The position numbers and the translations under genes were made by a program. Under the pieces are notes generated by a model. That model searched no databases, was not told the origin of the DNA, and saw only the letters and a list, made by a program, of their open reading frames with translations. A stretch of 64,000 nt of DNA from Streptomyces thermodiastaticus (lineage in GTDB: Bacteria > Actinomycetota > Actinomycetes > Streptomycetales > Streptomycetaceae), in NCBI RefSeq assembly GCF_014656135.1, contig NZ_BNBV01000009.1, positions 151,943 to 215,942 of the forward strand, given 5' to 3'. Positions 18,987-28,083 of this stretch are shown in pieces; the stretch's first letter is position 1; each line of letters begins with the position of its first letter.

Positions 18987-20114
18987 ATGCCAGACGCGCT
19001 CGATGTCTCCCCGTACGACGCCCTGCTCCTGCTCTCCTTCGGCGGCCCGGAGGGGCCCGACGACGTGGTCCCGTTCCTGGAGAACGTGACGCGCGGGCGC
19101 GGCATCCCGAAGGAACGCCTGAAGGAGGTCGGACAGCACTACTTCCTGTTCGGCGGGGTCAGCCCGATCAACGCCCAGAACCGCTCCCTGCTGGACGCCC
19201 TGCGCAAGGACTTCGCCGAACACGGTCTGAACCTGCCGGTCTACTGGGGCAACCGCAACTGGGCCCCGTATCTCACCGACACCCTGCGGGAGATGGTCCG
19301 CGACGGCCGGCGCCGCATCCTGGTCCTGGCCACCAGCGCCTACGCCTCCTACTCGGGCTGCCGGCAGTACCGGGAGAACCTCGCCGACGCCCTCGCCGCG
19401 CTCGACGCGGAGGGGCTGGAGCTGCCGCGGATCGACAAGCTCCGCCACTACTTCAACCACCCCGGCTTCGTCGAGCCCATGATCGACGGCGTGATCGCCG
19501 CCCTGGAGGACCTGCCGGCCGACGTCCGCGACGGCGCGCACATCGCCTTCACCACCCACTCCATCCCGACCTCGGCCGCCGACACCTCCGGTCCCGTCGA
19601 GCAGCACGGCGACGGCGGCGCCTACGTCCGCCAGCACCTGGATGTCGCACGGCTCATCGCCGACGCGGTCCGGGAGCGCACCGGCGTCGAGCACCCCTGG
19701 CAGCTCGTCTACCAGTCCCGTTCCGGCGCCCCGCACATCCCCTGGCTGGAGCCCGACATCTGCGACCACCTCCAGGAGCGGCACGCCGCCGGCGCCCCCG
19801 CGGTGGTCATGGCGCCCATCGGCTTCGTCTCCGACCACATGGAGGTCCTCTACGACCTCGACACCGAGGCCAAGGCCAAGGCCGAGGAGCTGGGCCTGCC
19901 GGTGCGCCGCTCGGCCACCGTCGGCGACGACCCCCGGTTCGCCGCCGCGATCCGCGACCTGATCGTGGAGCGCGCCGCCGTCGAACGCGGCGAGCAGGTC
20001 ACGCCGTGCGCCCTGGGTGCCCTGGGCGCGAGCCACCACGTCTGCCCGGCCGGCTGCTGCCCGGCCCGCAGCCCCCGTCCCGCCGCCGCGGGCGCCGACA
20101 GCCCCTACGCCTGA
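18987..20114 (+). CDS. hemH: Ferrochelatase (coproporphyrin III type expected)
   Basis: Inserts Fe2+ into a porphyrin during haem synthesis; actinobacteria use the coproporphyrin-dependent branch, so CpfC is the likely activity. Motifs include [51 protein letters not shown] and [15 protein letters not shown] with the metal-binding His. The C-terminal extension carries clustered cysteines ([18 protein letters not shown]) that fit the [2Fe-2S] cluster known in actinobacterial ferrochelatases. The gene is followed 8 bp later by the inositol phosphatase gene, an arrangement conserved in Streptomyces. Confidence 0.94.
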   Translation: MPDALDVSPYDALLLLSFGGPEGPDDVVPFLENVTRGRGIPKERLKEVGQHYFLFGGVSPINAQNRSLLDALRKDFAEHGLNLPVYWGNRNWAPYLTDTLREMVRDGRRRILVLATSAYASYSGCRQYRENLADALAALDAEGLELPRIDKLRHYFNHPGFVEPMIDGVIAALEDLPADVRDGAHIAFTTHSIPTSAADTSGPVEQHGDGGAYVRQHLDVARLIADAVRERTGVEHPWQLVYQSRSGAPHIPWLEPDICDHLQERHAAGAPAVVMAPIGFVSDHMEVLYDLDTEAKAKAEELGLPVRRSATVGDDPRFAAAIRDLIVERAAVERGEQVTPCALGALGASHHVCPAGCCPARSPRPAAAGADSPYA

Positions 20115-20122
20115 GGAATCCC

Positions 20123-20929
20123 GTGACCGACGCTCTGCACACCGAACTGCTCCAGCTCGCCCTGCAGGCCGCCCGCCGGGCCGGTGACCTGCTCCGCGAC
20201 GGCCGTCCCGCCGACCTCGCGGTGGCCGCCACCAAGTCCAGCCCGGTCGACGTCGTCACCGAGATGGACCTCGCCGCCGAGAAGGCGATCACCGACCTGA
20301 TCGCCGAGCGCCGCCCCGACGACGGCTTCCTCGGCGAGGAAGGCTCCTCCACCGAGGGCGCCAGCGGCATCCGCTGGGTCATCGATCCGCTCGACGGCAC
20401 GGTGAACTACCTCTACGGCCTGCCCACCTGGGCCGTGTCCATCGCCGCCGAGCAGGACGGCGAGGCCGTCGTCGGTGTCGTGGCCGCCCCGATGCGCGGC
20501 GAGGTCTTCCACGCGGTGCGCGGGCGCGGCGCCTGGGCCACCGGTGCCTGGGCCGGCGAGCGCAAGCTGACCTGCCGTCCCACCGCCCCCCTGGACCAGG
20601 CCCTGATCGCCACCGGGTTCAACTACGTGACCGAGGTGCGCACGCAGCAGGCCGAGGTCGCCCGCCGGCTGCTGCCGCTGGTGCGCGACATACGGCGTGG
20701 CGGCTCGGCCGCGATCGAGCTGTGCGACGTGGCAGCGGGCCGTCTCGACGGCTACTACGAGCGCGGCCTGCACCCCTGGGACTGCACCGCGGGCGACCTG
20801 ATCGCCCGCGAGGCCGGCGCCCGCACCGGCGGGCTGTCCGGCAGGCCGGTCTCGGGCGACCTGCTGATCGCGGCCACCCCCGGCGTCTTCGCACCGCTCC
20901 AGCGGCTCCTGGAGGACTTCGGGGCATGA
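20123..20929 (+). CDS. Inositol monophosphatase family protein
   Basis: A Mg2+-dependent, Li+-sensitive-type sugar phosphatase of 268 residues. The metal-binding motifs are all present: GEEGS, WVIDPLDGTVNYLYG and LHPWDCTAGDLIAREAG. A GTG start 8 bp after the hemH stop indicates an operon. The substrate may be myo-inositol 1-phosphate, histidinol phosphate or another sugar phosphate. Confidence 0.9.
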   Translation: MTDALHTELLQLALQAARRAGDLLRDGRPADLAVAATKSSPVDVVTEMDLAAEKAITDLIAERRPDDGFLGEEGSSTEGASGIRWVIDPLDGTVNYLYGLPTWAVSIAAEQDGEAVVGVVAAPMRGEVFHAVRGRGAWATGAWAGERKLTCRPTAPLDQALIATGFNYVTEVRTQQAEVARRLLPLVRDIRRGGSAAIELCDVAAGRLDGYYERGLHPWDCTAGDLIAREAGARTGGLSGRPVSGDLLIAATPGVFAPLQRLLEDFGA

Positions 20930-20969
20930 GGTGACGGCCCCCCGGCCCCCCGCACGTCTCCCGGACGCA

Positions 20970-21003
20970 CACGACCCCGGCAGCGGCCGCTGCCGGGGTC
21001 GTG
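20970..21003. terminator. Bidirectional terminator hairpin
   Basis: A perfect inverted repeat, CACGACCCCGGCAGCGG (20970-20986) with its complement at 20987-21003, sits between the convergent inositol phosphatase gene and the small minus-strand gene. Confidence 0.85.
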
Positions 21004-21016
21004 CGCACGCGCCGGG

Positions 21017-21190
21017 TCAGACGGTGGAGGCACCGACCTCCACACCGTGCTCGGCGGCGAGGCGGCGGAGGTCGTCGAGCTCGCCCAGCTGCGCCTCGAC
21101 GAGGAAGTCGTCGCCTTCGGCCCTGGCCCGCGTCAGATCGGACTCGGTCGCCCTTATGCGCTGCAGAAGTCCTGCGGTGAAAGCGTCCAT
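21017..21190 (-). CDS. Small conserved acidic helical protein
   Basis: A 57-residue product starting MDAFTAGLLQRIRATESDLT and continuing with a charged helix (QLGELDDLRRLAAEHGVEV). It is likely a coiled-coil protein. The ATG has GAGGGG nicely placed upstream, and coding bias is good. A gene of this kind beside cutR is, as I recall, usual in Streptomyces. Function unknown. Confidence 0.75.
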   Translation of the reverse strand: MDAFTAGLLQRIRATESDLTRARAEGDDFLVEAQLGELDDLRRLAAEHGVEVGASTV

Positions 21191-21634
21191 GCTGCGCCCC
21201 TCGTCCTTGGTCGTGGGTCGGTGGCACGGGGGTGTGCCCTTCGGAAGGGACGATCACGTCTCCGGTAGGTGCCCAGCCGCTGCCCTGGCCGGGTGGCGAC
21301 GGTGCCGGACACCACGCCCGCTCTGCGGAGCCGGTCGCGGGGTACCGCAAGGTCGTGCGGCACATGCAGAGCGTGATCGCGGGGTGTAACACCCGTCCTC
21401 CCCACAGTTCCCGGCGGGGAAACCTCCGACGCGGGCAAAAATTCGGCATCCGACGTGCCGCCCCGTCGGCCGCGGCGTGCCCGGCCGGTTCCGCCCGCTG
21501 CCCGCAGGGCTGCCACCTGGCTCTTACTGCCGACTTACGGCCGAAAAGGGCAGGATGGAAGCCACACACCCGAGCAGACCCCTGCCCGCGTGCGCCCGGG
21601 CGCCGCGCGGGCGGACACAGGAAGGACATGCGAC
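21191..21634. other. Intergenic region upstream of cutR
   Basis: A 440-bp divergent region that must hold the cutRS promoter and that of the small gene. I see no additional gene or recognisable regulatory RNA. Confidence 0.5.
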
Positions 21635-22288
21635 GTGCGCGTACTCGTCGTCGAGGACGAGCAGCTGCTCGCCGATGCGGTGGCCACCGGACTGCGCCGG
21701 GAGGCCATGGCCGTCGACGTCGTGTACGACGGTGCGGCCGCCCTGGAGCGCATCGGCGTCAACGACTATGACGTGGTCGTTCTCGACCGCGACCTGCCGC
21801 TGGTGCACGGCGACGACGTCTGCCGCAAGATCGTCGAACTCGGCCTCGCGACCCGCGTGCTGATGCTCACGGCCTCCGGCGACGTCAGCGACCGTGTCGA
21901 AGGACTGGAGATAGGCGCCGACGACTATCTGCCCAAGCCGTTCGCGTTCAGCGAGCTGATCGCCCGTGTGCGGGCCCTGGGGCGGCGCACCAGCGTGCCG
22001 CTGCCGCCCGTGCTGGAGCGCGCCGGGATCAAGCTCGACCCCAACCGCCGCGAGGTCTTCCGCGACGGCCGGGAGGTGCAGCTGGCGCCGAAGGAGTTCG
22101 CCGTGCTGGAGGTCCTCATGCGCAGCGAGGGCGCCGTGGTCTCCGCCGAGCAGCTGCTGGAGAAGGCGTGGGACGAGAACACGGATCCGTTCACCAACGT
22201 GGTGCGCGTCACCGTGATGACCCTGCGCCGCAAGCTGGGCGAACCCCCGGTGATCGTGACCGTGCCCGGCTCCGGCTACCGGATCTGA
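21635..22288 (+). CDS. cutR: Two-component response regulator CutR
   Basis: An OmpR/PhoB-type response regulator. The receiver domain has the acidic pair at residues 7-8, the phosphoacceptor Asp51 in VVVLDRDLPL and Lys101 in LPKPFAF. The DNA-binding wing contains VQLAPKEFAVLEVLMRSEGA and NVVRVTVMTLRRKLG. GTG 21635, with GGAAGGAC upstream, gives 217 residues and near-identity, by memory, to S. coelicolor/S. lividans CutR. It is followed 6 bp later by its kinase. CutRS affects actinorhodin production and has been linked to extracytoplasmic protein quality control. Confidence 0.96.
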   Translation: MRVLVVEDEQLLADAVATGLRREAMAVDVVYDGAAALERIGVNDYDVVVLDRDLPLVHGDDVCRKIVELGLATRVLMLTASGDVSDRVEGLEIGADDYLPKPFAFSELIARVRALGRRTSVPLPPVLERAGIKLDPNRREVFRDGREVQLAPKEFAVLEVLMRSEGAVVSAEQLLEKAWDENTDPFTNVVRVTVMTLRRKLGEPPVIVTVPGSGYRI

Positions 22289-22294
22289 TGCCCT

Positions 22295-23527
22295 GTGACC
22301 GCCTCTCCCGCGCCGCCTCAGGCGCCCCCGAAGCCCACCTGGGATCCACGCCGTCCGGAGCCGCCCTTCCCGTGGCTGCGGCCGACCATCCGGATACGGC
22401 TGACCCTGCTGTACGGCGGCATGTTCCTGATCGCGGGCATCGTGCTGCTGTCGATCATCTATCTGCTGGCCGCGCAGGCGCTGAACGCCGGCAGCGACCT
22501 GCCCTTCAAGATCGTCGAGGGCAAGGTCACCAGCACCATCTGCAACCTGCCGGACCAGGCGTCGCCCAGTGAGTTCAACAGCGCCATGAACGCCTGTGTG
22601 AACCAGCAGCGCCAGCACGCCCTGGACGACCTGCTGAGCCGTTCGCTGCTGGCCCTGCTCGGCCTGGCCGTGATCGCCTTCGCTTTCGGCTACGCGATGG
22701 CCGGCCGGGTGCTGTCGCCGCTGGGCCGGATCACCCGCACCGCCCGCGCGGTGGCCGGATCCGACCTGTCCCGGCGGATCGAGCTGGACGGGCCGGACGA
22801 CGAGCTGAAGGAGCTGGCCGACACCTTCGACGAGATGCTGGAGCGGCTGCAGCGCGCCTTCACCGCCCAGCAGCGCTTCGTCGGCAACGCCTCGCACGAG
22901 CTGCGCACCCCGCTGGCGATCAACCGGACGCTGCTGGAGGTGCACCTGTCCGATCCGAATGCGCCGGTGGAGCTGCAGCAGCTCGGCAAGACGCTGCTGG
23001 CCACCAACGAGCGCAGCGAGCAGCTCGTCGAGGGCCTGCTGCTGCTCGCCCGCAGCGAGAACCAGATCGTCGAGCGCAAGCCCGTCGACCTGGCCGAGGT
23101 CGCCGGACAGGCCATCGACCAGGTGCACGCGGAGGCGGAGGCCAAGGGCGTCACGATCCGCGGCACGCGCAAGCCCGCCGTCGTCCAGGGCAACGGCGTG
23201 CTGCTGGAGCGGATCGCGCTGAACCTGGTGCAGAACGCGGTGCGCTACAACGTGCCCGAGGACGGCTGGGTGGAGGTCACGACGGACGTCCAGCACGGCC
23301 AGGCGGTTCTGGTGGTCACCAACACCGGGCCGGTGGTGCCGGCGTACGAGATCGACAACCTCTTCGAGCCGTTCCGGCGGCTGCGCACCGAGCGCACGGG
23401 CAGCGACAAGGGCGTCGGCCTGGGCCTGTCCATCGTGCGCTCGGTGGCCCGGGCGCACGGCGGGCACATCTCGGCCCAGCCGCGCGAGGGCGGTGGGCTG
23501 GTGATGCGCGTCACCCTGCCCCTGTGA
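22295..23527 (+). CDS. cutS: Two-component sensor histidine kinase CutS
   Basis: A membrane histidine kinase partnering CutR. TM1 is about residues 38-60 and TM2 about 115-135, flanking a small extracellular domain with exactly two cysteines (Cys83 and Cys101), which could form a redox-sensitive disulfide. HAMP follows (LSPLGRITRTARAVAGSDL). His201 lies in NASHELRTPLAINRTL. The N-box is LNLVQNAVRYN and the G-box GVGLGLSIVRSVARAHGGH. GTG start; 6-bp spacing after cutR. Confidence 0.96.
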   Translation: MTASPAPPQAPPKPTWDPRRPEPPFPWLRPTIRIRLTLLYGGMFLIAGIVLLSIIYLLAAQALNAGSDLPFKIVEGKVTSTICNLPDQASPSEFNSAMNACVNQQRQHALDDLLSRSLLALLGLAVIAFAFGYAMAGRVLSPLGRITRTARAVAGSDLSRRIELDGPDDELKELADTFDEMLERLQRAFTAQQRFVGNASHELRTPLAINRTLLEVHLSDPNAPVELQQLGKTLLATNERSEQLVEGLLLLARSENQIVERKPVDLAEVAGQAIDQVHAEAEAKGVTIRGTRKPAVVQGNGVLLERIALNLVQNAVRYNVPEDGWVEVTTDVQHGQAVLVVTNTGPVVPAYEIDNLFEPFRRLRTERTGSDKGVGLGLSIVRSVARAHGGHISAQPREGGGLVMRVTLPL

Positions 23528-23926
23528 CCCCGCACCGGCCGTGATCGATACGACGGAATGTTCGCTGTACGCGGAATTTCGCACGGCGTGTCGCGAGCCG
23601 ATCCTGTGTGATCAATCACATGCGCAGATTTCCAGCCGTATACTCTGCGTCACCGAAAGAGGCCGGAAAAGTCTCGGAAGTCCGGGTTTTCAAGGGTCGA
23701 GATCACGGGAAGTACACGGGCAGGCCGCTTTGAAGTGCGGCGTTCGATCCGTGTACGGTCCCCGTCGCCATCCGAGCCGATCACTCTTGAGGAGTCGGGT
23801 TGGGTGTCGATTGAGTAACAGACCTTGATGTGAGGCAAAATCTCCGCCTCGGGTCGGGCACAAGTCCGGCCTCTCACGCGTTACGTGCGCTGGAGATACC
23901 GCAGACACCCAGAGGGGGAGAGCGAC
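23528..23926. other. Intergenic region upstream of the DUF4193 gene
   Basis: About 400 bp, notably lower in GC than the genes around it, so it is probably promoter or leader DNA. Frames crossing it lack coding bias. No known riboswitch or sRNA was recognised. Confidence 0.45.
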
Positions 23927-24223
23927 ATGGCAACCGATTACGACACTCCACGCAAGACCGACGACGACGTCGACTCGGACAGCCTTGAAGAGCTGAAGGC
24001 CCGCCGCAACGACAAGGCGGCCTCCTCGGTGGACGTCGACGAGTTCGAAGCCGCTGAGGGCCTGGAACTGCCCGGCGCCGACCTGTCCAACGAGGAACTG
24101 GCCGTCCGGGTGCTGCCCAAGCAGCAGGACGAGTTCACCTGCATGAGCTGCTTCCTGGTGCACCACCGCAGTCAGCTGGCCCGGGAGAAGAACGGCCAGC
24201 CGATCTGCCGCGACTGCGACTGA
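23927..24223 (+). CDS. DUF4193 domain-containing protein
   Basis: A 98-residue acidic actinobacterial protein with a C-terminal zinc-ribbon-like pair of CxxC motifs (FTCMSCFLVHHRSQL and ICRDCD). The N-terminal half is rich in Asp/Glu and probably flexible. ATG 23927 is preceded by a strong AGGGGGAG. It has the size and pattern of small transcription-associated factors, but no function is established. It lies 13 bp before the next gene on the same strand. Confidence 0.88.
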   Translation: MATDYDTPRKTDDDVDSDSLEELKARRNDKAASSVDVDEFEAAEGLELPGADLSNEELAVRVLPKQQDEFTCMSCFLVHHRSQLAREKNGQPICRDCD

Positions 24224-24236
24224 GGCAGGGTCGGCC

Positions 24237-25214
24237 GTGACCGGCTCGACCCCTCCTTGGAAGCGCCGCTTCCCGCGCAGGGGAGCGGACCCGGAGTCGC
24301 TCGACGGCTCTCACGGCGCGCGTGACCGCAAGCGGGGCCCGTCCCGGCCGTCCGACAGGACGGATGCGACAGCAGCACCGGGACCGGCCCCGCTCGACCA
24401 GCTGCCCGAAGGCGGTGAAGCGGCCGCCTCGGCGGTGCGGCCCGCGTCCGCGGCCCGGCGCCGGGCGGCGGCGATCCGCAGCCGCGCCGCACAGGCCACC
24501 CGCGGCGGCGTCCACCGCACCGGTAGCCAGGCCAGGGCCGCCCTCGGCCACCTCACCGACCGGATCATCGACATCGCGCCGAGGATCCCCGTGCGGGATC
24601 TCGCCACGCTCCGCCGGCAGTTCCCCGGCCTCGGACCGGAGGAACTCGCGGACAAGCTGGTCGCGGGCGCGGTCGCCGGTACGGCCACGGTCGGAGCGGG
24701 TGTCGGCGCCGCCGCGATGCTGCCCGTGCCGCCCGCGATGCCGGCCGAACTCGCCGCCGAGATCACCGGCGTCGCGGCCATCGAGCTGAAGCTGATCGCC
24801 GAGCTGCACGAGGTCTACGGCGTACGGCCCCGGGGCCGCCGGACGGCCCGTACCGCCGCGTATCTGTCCGCCTGGTCCGGAGAGCGCGGCATCGACGTGC
24901 TCAAGCCGTCGACGCTCGACACCGCCCTCGGCGGACAGCTGAAACGCCGGCTGCGCCAGCAGATCATGAAGCGCATGCTGCGGGACCTGCCGCACCTGAT
25001 GCCGTTCCTGGTGGGCGCCGCCGTCGGCGCCGCCGTCAACCGGCGCGACACCAAGAAGCTCGCCGCACGCGTCCGCGAGGACCTGCGCAAGATCCAGGTG
25101 CCCTGGGACCAGCTGTCCGGGCTGCCCGCCCTCGAGAATCCCGACGAGCCGCTGCCGCTGCCGAAGACGGACACCGACGACGGCCCCCGCGACGACGGCC
25201 CCCGCGAACGCTGA
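24237..25214 (+). CDS. Hypothetical protein, EcsC-like membrane-associated
   Basis: A 325-residue protein I recognise only weakly. The first 110 residues are basic and disordered. The rest contains alternating helices with Gly/Ala-rich amphipathic stretches (LVAGAVAGTATVGAGVGAAA, LPHLMPFLVGAAVGAAVNRR) of the kind seen in EcsC-like proteins. GTG 24237 lies 13 bp after the DUF4193 gene, so the two are probably co-transcribed. Confidence 0.6.
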   Translation: MTGSTPPWKRRFPRRGADPESLDGSHGARDRKRGPSRPSDRTDATAAPGPAPLDQLPEGGEAAASAVRPASAARRRAAAIRSRAAQATRGGVHRTGSQARAALGHLTDRIIDIAPRIPVRDLATLRRQFPGLGPEELADKLVAGAVAGTATVGAGVGAAAMLPVPPAMPAELAAEITGVAAIELKLIAELHEVYGVRPRGRRTARTAAYLSAWSGERGIDVLKPSTLDTALGGQLKRRLRQQIMKRMLRDLPHLMPFLVGAAVGAAVNRRDTKKLAARVREDLRKIQVPWDQLSGLPALENPDEPLPLPKTDTDDGPRDDGPRER

Positions 25215-25371
25215 CCGGCCGGCACCGCGCCGCACGGCAGTGATCCCGGGGCACGGCCCGCACCTCAGCGATCCGGGCTCGGCCCGCACCGCTCGGTCAC
25301 ACACCCCGCACGCACCCGGGCGCCGTCCCCCGGGTACGGTCCGCGGGTGCTCTCGCGCCCTCGGAGCGCCG

Positions 25372-25848
25372 TCACGCCGCCTCGGAGGCCGCCGCCGTGC
25401 GCGCCGCCGCGAGCGCCTCCCGCAGCCCCTGCGGATCCCGCGTCGACAGATACAGATACGGCGTCGGGTCCTCCGGGTCGGTCACCTCCACGCGCAGCGC
25501 CGTGGGGACATAAGCCCGCAGCAGCATGAAGGCGCGGGTGTCCGCCTTGTAGGTGCGCCAGGCCCGTGCCTCCTCCGGGTCCAGGACCTCCGCCCGGCCC
25601 AGCGCCGTGACCGGCACCTTCGCCTCGCCCGCGACCAGGAAGCCGCCCACGACCCGGATCCGCACCGAGCCGTAGGAACTGGCCACGACGGCCGCGACCG
25701 CGGTGCCGCCCACCAGGCCGCCGAGCATCGGCAAAACCCCGAAGGGCAGCAGGATCAGTGCGCACGAGACACCGATCAGGAAGCTGATGAGCCACCAGGA
25801 GCGGGGCACGGTGAGCCGTTCTTCGTACGGCTGGGCGGGAAGCTGCAT
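25372..25848 (-). CDS. DUF3093 domain-containing membrane protein
   Basis: A 158-residue protein with two adjacent membrane segments near the N-terminus (WWLISFLIGVSCALILLPFG and VLPMLGGLVGGTAVAAVVAS) and a soluble C-terminal domain (VRIRVVGGFLVAGEAKVP, PEEARAWRTYKADTRAF). That layout matches actinobacterial DUF3093. The start is the ATG of MQLPAQPYEERL. It is divergent from the thioesterase gene, with a short shared promoter region. Function unknown. Confidence 0.82.
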   Translation of the reverse strand: MQLPAQPYEERLTVPRSWWLISFLIGVSCALILLPFGVLPMLGGLVGGTAVAAVVASSYGSVRIRVVGGFLVAGEAKVPVTALGRAEVLDPEEARAWRTYKADTRAFMLLRAYVPTALRVEVTDPEDPTPYLYLSTRDPQGLREALAAARTAAASEAA

Positions 25849-25906
25849 ACAGCTAGCTTGGCACGGGCGCCCGCACATCCCCGCGGCGCGGGTAAGGTCT
25901 GCGCCT

Positions 25907-26491
25907 GTGAGTGGTAGTTCCGCACGCCTTCAGCCCCCTGCCGACGCCGTCGCGCCGGTGCGGCACCCCGACGCGCCCGCGCCCGGCGAACTGCTCGGCG
26001 CGCACTACGGCGCATGCTTCGGGTGCGGTGACGACCAGCCGCACGGCCTGCATCTGCAAGCGCGGGCCGGGGAAGGCGTGAGCATCACCGCCGAGTTCAC
26101 CGTGCAGCCCGCCCACCAGGGCGCCCCCGGACTCGCCCACGGCGGTGTCCTCGCCACGGCGCTCGACGAGACCCTGGGCTCGCTGAACTGGCTGCTGCGG
26201 ACCATCGCCGTCACCGGACGGCTGGAGACGGACTTCCTGCAGCCCGTGCCGGTGGGTACGACCCTGTATCTGGAGGCCGAGGTGAAGGCCGTGGCCGGCC
26301 GGAAGATCTACTCCACGGCCACCGGCCGGATAGGCGGCCCCGACGGTCCGGTGGCCGTCCGCGCGGACGCCCTGTTCATCGAGGTCAAGGTCGACCACTT
26401 CGTCGAGCACGGCCGCACGGAGGAGATCCAGGCCGCCATGGAGGACCCGGACCAGATCCGCCGCGTCCGTGCCTTCGAGGTGAACCCGTGA
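25907..26491 (+). CDS. PaaI-type hotdog thioesterase
   Basis: A 4HBT/PaaI superfamily acyl-CoA thioesterase. The hotdog core contains ACFGCGDDQPHGLHLQ, the active-site helix region LAHGGVLATALDETLGSLNW and the strand TGRLETDFLQPVPVGTTLYL. The CFGCG segment is typical of THEM4-like members. The GTG start gives 194 residues. The stop overlaps the dut start (GTGA), so the two genes are translationally coupled. Substrate unknown. Confidence 0.86.
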   Translation: MSGSSARLQPPADAVAPVRHPDAPAPGELLGAHYGACFGCGDDQPHGLHLQARAGEGVSITAEFTVQPAHQGAPGLAHGGVLATALDETLGSLNWLLRTIAVTGRLETDFLQPVPVGTTLYLEAEVKAVAGRKIYSTATGRIGGPDGPVAVRADALFIEVKVDHFVEHGRTEEIQAAMEDPDQIRRVRAFEVNP

Positions 26492-27051
26492 GCACGTCCG
26501 CCGGCCGCGAACCCCTCGAGGTGCTGATCCGGCGCATCGACCCCGACGTGCCGCTCCCCGAGTACGCACACCCCGGCGACGCGGGCGCCGACCTGCGCAC
26601 CACCGTCGCCTGCGAGCTGGGCTCCGGAGAGCGGGCCGTTCTGCCCACGGGCGTGTCTGTCGCGCTCCCAGAGGGGTATGCGGCCTTCGTACACCCGCGG
26701 TCCGGGCTCGCCGCCCGGTGCGGTGTCGCCCTGGTGAATGCCCCGGGGACGATCGATGCCGGGTACCGTGGAGAGATCAAGGTGATCGTGGTGAATCTCG
26801 ACCCGCGCGCATCCGTGCGGTTCGAGCGCTTCGACCGGATCGCCCAACTGGTCGTCCAGCAGGTCGAGAGGGTCCGCTTCCGGCAGGTGGCGGAACTTCC
26901 CGGCTCGGCGCGGGCCGAGGGGGGCTTCGGGTCCACCGGGGGCCACGCCGCGGTGGACGGCGGGAGCGGCACGGACGGTCGTGCCGCCGACAGCGGCACG
27001 ACGGGTGGGTATCGATACGCTTCGGTCGTATCCGACCGGGAAGGACAGTGA
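26488..27051 (+). CDS. dut: dUTP diphosphatase
   Basis: Hydrolyses dUTP to dUMP and PPi, keeping uracil out of DNA and feeding dTMP synthesis. All five trimeric dUTPase motifs are present: HPGDAGADL, HPRSGLAARCG, NAPGTIDAGYRGEIKV, RFDRIAQLV and the C-terminal RAEGGFGSTG. About 35 residues extend past motif V (Gly/Ser/Thr-rich), longer than the minimal enzyme. GTG start overlapping the thioesterase stop. Confidence 0.96.
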   Translation: MSTSAGREPLEVLIRRIDPDVPLPEYAHPGDAGADLRTTVACELGSGERAVLPTGVSVALPEGYAAFVHPRSGLAARCGVALVNAPGTIDAGYRGEIKVIVVNLDPRASVRFERFDRIAQLVVQQVERVRFRQVAELPGSARAEGGFGSTGGHAAVDGGSGTDGRAADSGTTGGYRYASVVSDREGQ

Positions 27052-27052
27052 C

Positions 27053-27811
27053 GTGTTCGGACGTCGCAAGAAGAAGGGTGCCGCCGAGAACGCGGCCGGC
27101 GAGGCCGAGCAGGTCGTCGACAGCGTCGACACCGAGGCGGACGACGAGGAGGAGCGCGAGCGGATCAGGCTCGCGCCCGGTCCCCGGCCCGACGGGCCCT
27201 GGGACGTGTCCGAGGTGCGCGAGCCGGGCGAGGGCCGGGTCGACCTGGGGGGTCTGTTCGTACCGGGCGTCGACGGCATGGAACTGCGGGTGGAGGTCGC
27301 GGGCGACGCGATCGTCGCCGCCACCGTCGTCCTGGGCGACAGCGCGATTCAGCTGCAGGCCTTCGCCGCACCCAAGCACGAGGGCATCTGGGGCGAGGTC
27401 CGCGAGGAGATCGCGGCCGGTGTCACCCAGCAGGGCGGCATCGTGGACCAGGTGGAGGGCCCGCTGGGCTGGGAGCTGCGCGCCCAGGTCCCGGTGCAGC
27501 TGCCGGACGGCACCGGCGGCTTCCAGGTCGTGCGCTTCGTCGGCGTGGACGGCCCCCGCTGGTTCCTGCGCGGCGTGATCTCCGGGCGGGGCGCGGTGCA
27601 GCCGCAGGCGGCCGGGCTGCTGGAGCAGATCTTCCGGGACACGGTCGTGGTCCGCGGCAGCGGCCCGATGGCGCCCCGCGACCCGATCGTCCTCAAGCTG
27701 CCCAACGACGCCCAGATGGTGCCCGAGGGCATGCAGCAGGAGGGCCAGTCCCGGTTCGCCGGCGGCCTGGGCCAGCTGCAGCGAGGCCCGGAGATCACCG
27801 AGGTCCGCTGA
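27053..27811 (+). CDS. DUF3710 domain-containing protein
   Basis: A conserved actinobacterial protein of 252 residues found next to dut. It begins with a basic VFGRRKKKG motif and an acidic stretch, then a folded domain (VDLGGLFVPGVDGMELRVEV, QLQAFAAPKHEGIWGEVREE, WFLRGVISGRGA). The GTG is 1 bp beyond the dut stop. Function is not established; its fixed position after dut suggests co-regulation. Confidence 0.85.
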   Translation: MFGRRKKKGAAENAAGEAEQVVDSVDTEADDEEERERIRLAPGPRPDGPWDVSEVREPGEGRVDLGGLFVPGVDGMELRVEVAGDAIVAATVVLGDSAIQLQAFAAPKHEGIWGEVREEIAAGVTQQGGIVDQVEGPLGWELRAQVPVQLPDGTGGFQVVRFVGVDGPRWFLRGVISGRGAVQPQAAGLLEQIFRDTVVVRGSGPMAPRDPIVLKLPNDAQMVPEGMQQEGQSRFAGGLGQLQRGPEITEVR

Positions 27812-27852
27812 ACGCCGAAGGTCCGCCGGAACGCCAGAGGTCCGCTGGAACC
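27801..27852 (+). repeat. Three imperfect 15-19 bp repeats at the DUF3710 stop
   Basis: AGGTCCGCTGAACGCCGA (27801), AGGTCCGCCGGAACGCCAG (27819) and AGGTCCGCTGGAACC (27838) follow directly, the first containing the stop codon. This resembles the duplication at the ptsH 3' end and looks like slippage. Confidence 0.65.
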
Positions 27853-27890
27853 AAGCAAGGCACTGCCGAGGCGGTCGCGGCAGGCAGCCG

Positions 27891-27926
27891 AGGGGCCGCA
27901 CCCGCCCATGGGGAGCGGCCTCTTCC
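27891..27926 (+). terminator. Probable terminator after the DUF3710 gene
   Basis: AGGGGCCGC (27891-27899) pairs with GCGGCCTCT (27915-27923) with one mismatch, with an inner CCC/GGG pairing, followed by TCTTCCG. Confidence 0.55.
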
Positions 27927-28083
27927 GTTGCGCGGGCATGTTCGCGTCACGACCCGGCCGGGAGGTCCCGGGCGACGGGACATCGAGGCGAACAGGGAAT
28001 CGCGGCGACGGGGAATTGAAGCGGACCGGGGCGGTCGTGATACTGGCGCACAGTCCACGGGGGAGTGCAGCGGGGAGGGGCCC

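Noticed and set aside
24237..25214. Assignment as a firm EcsC protein
   Set aside because: Only general helix and Gly/Ala patterns agree, so the entry is left as hypothetical with an EcsC-like remark.
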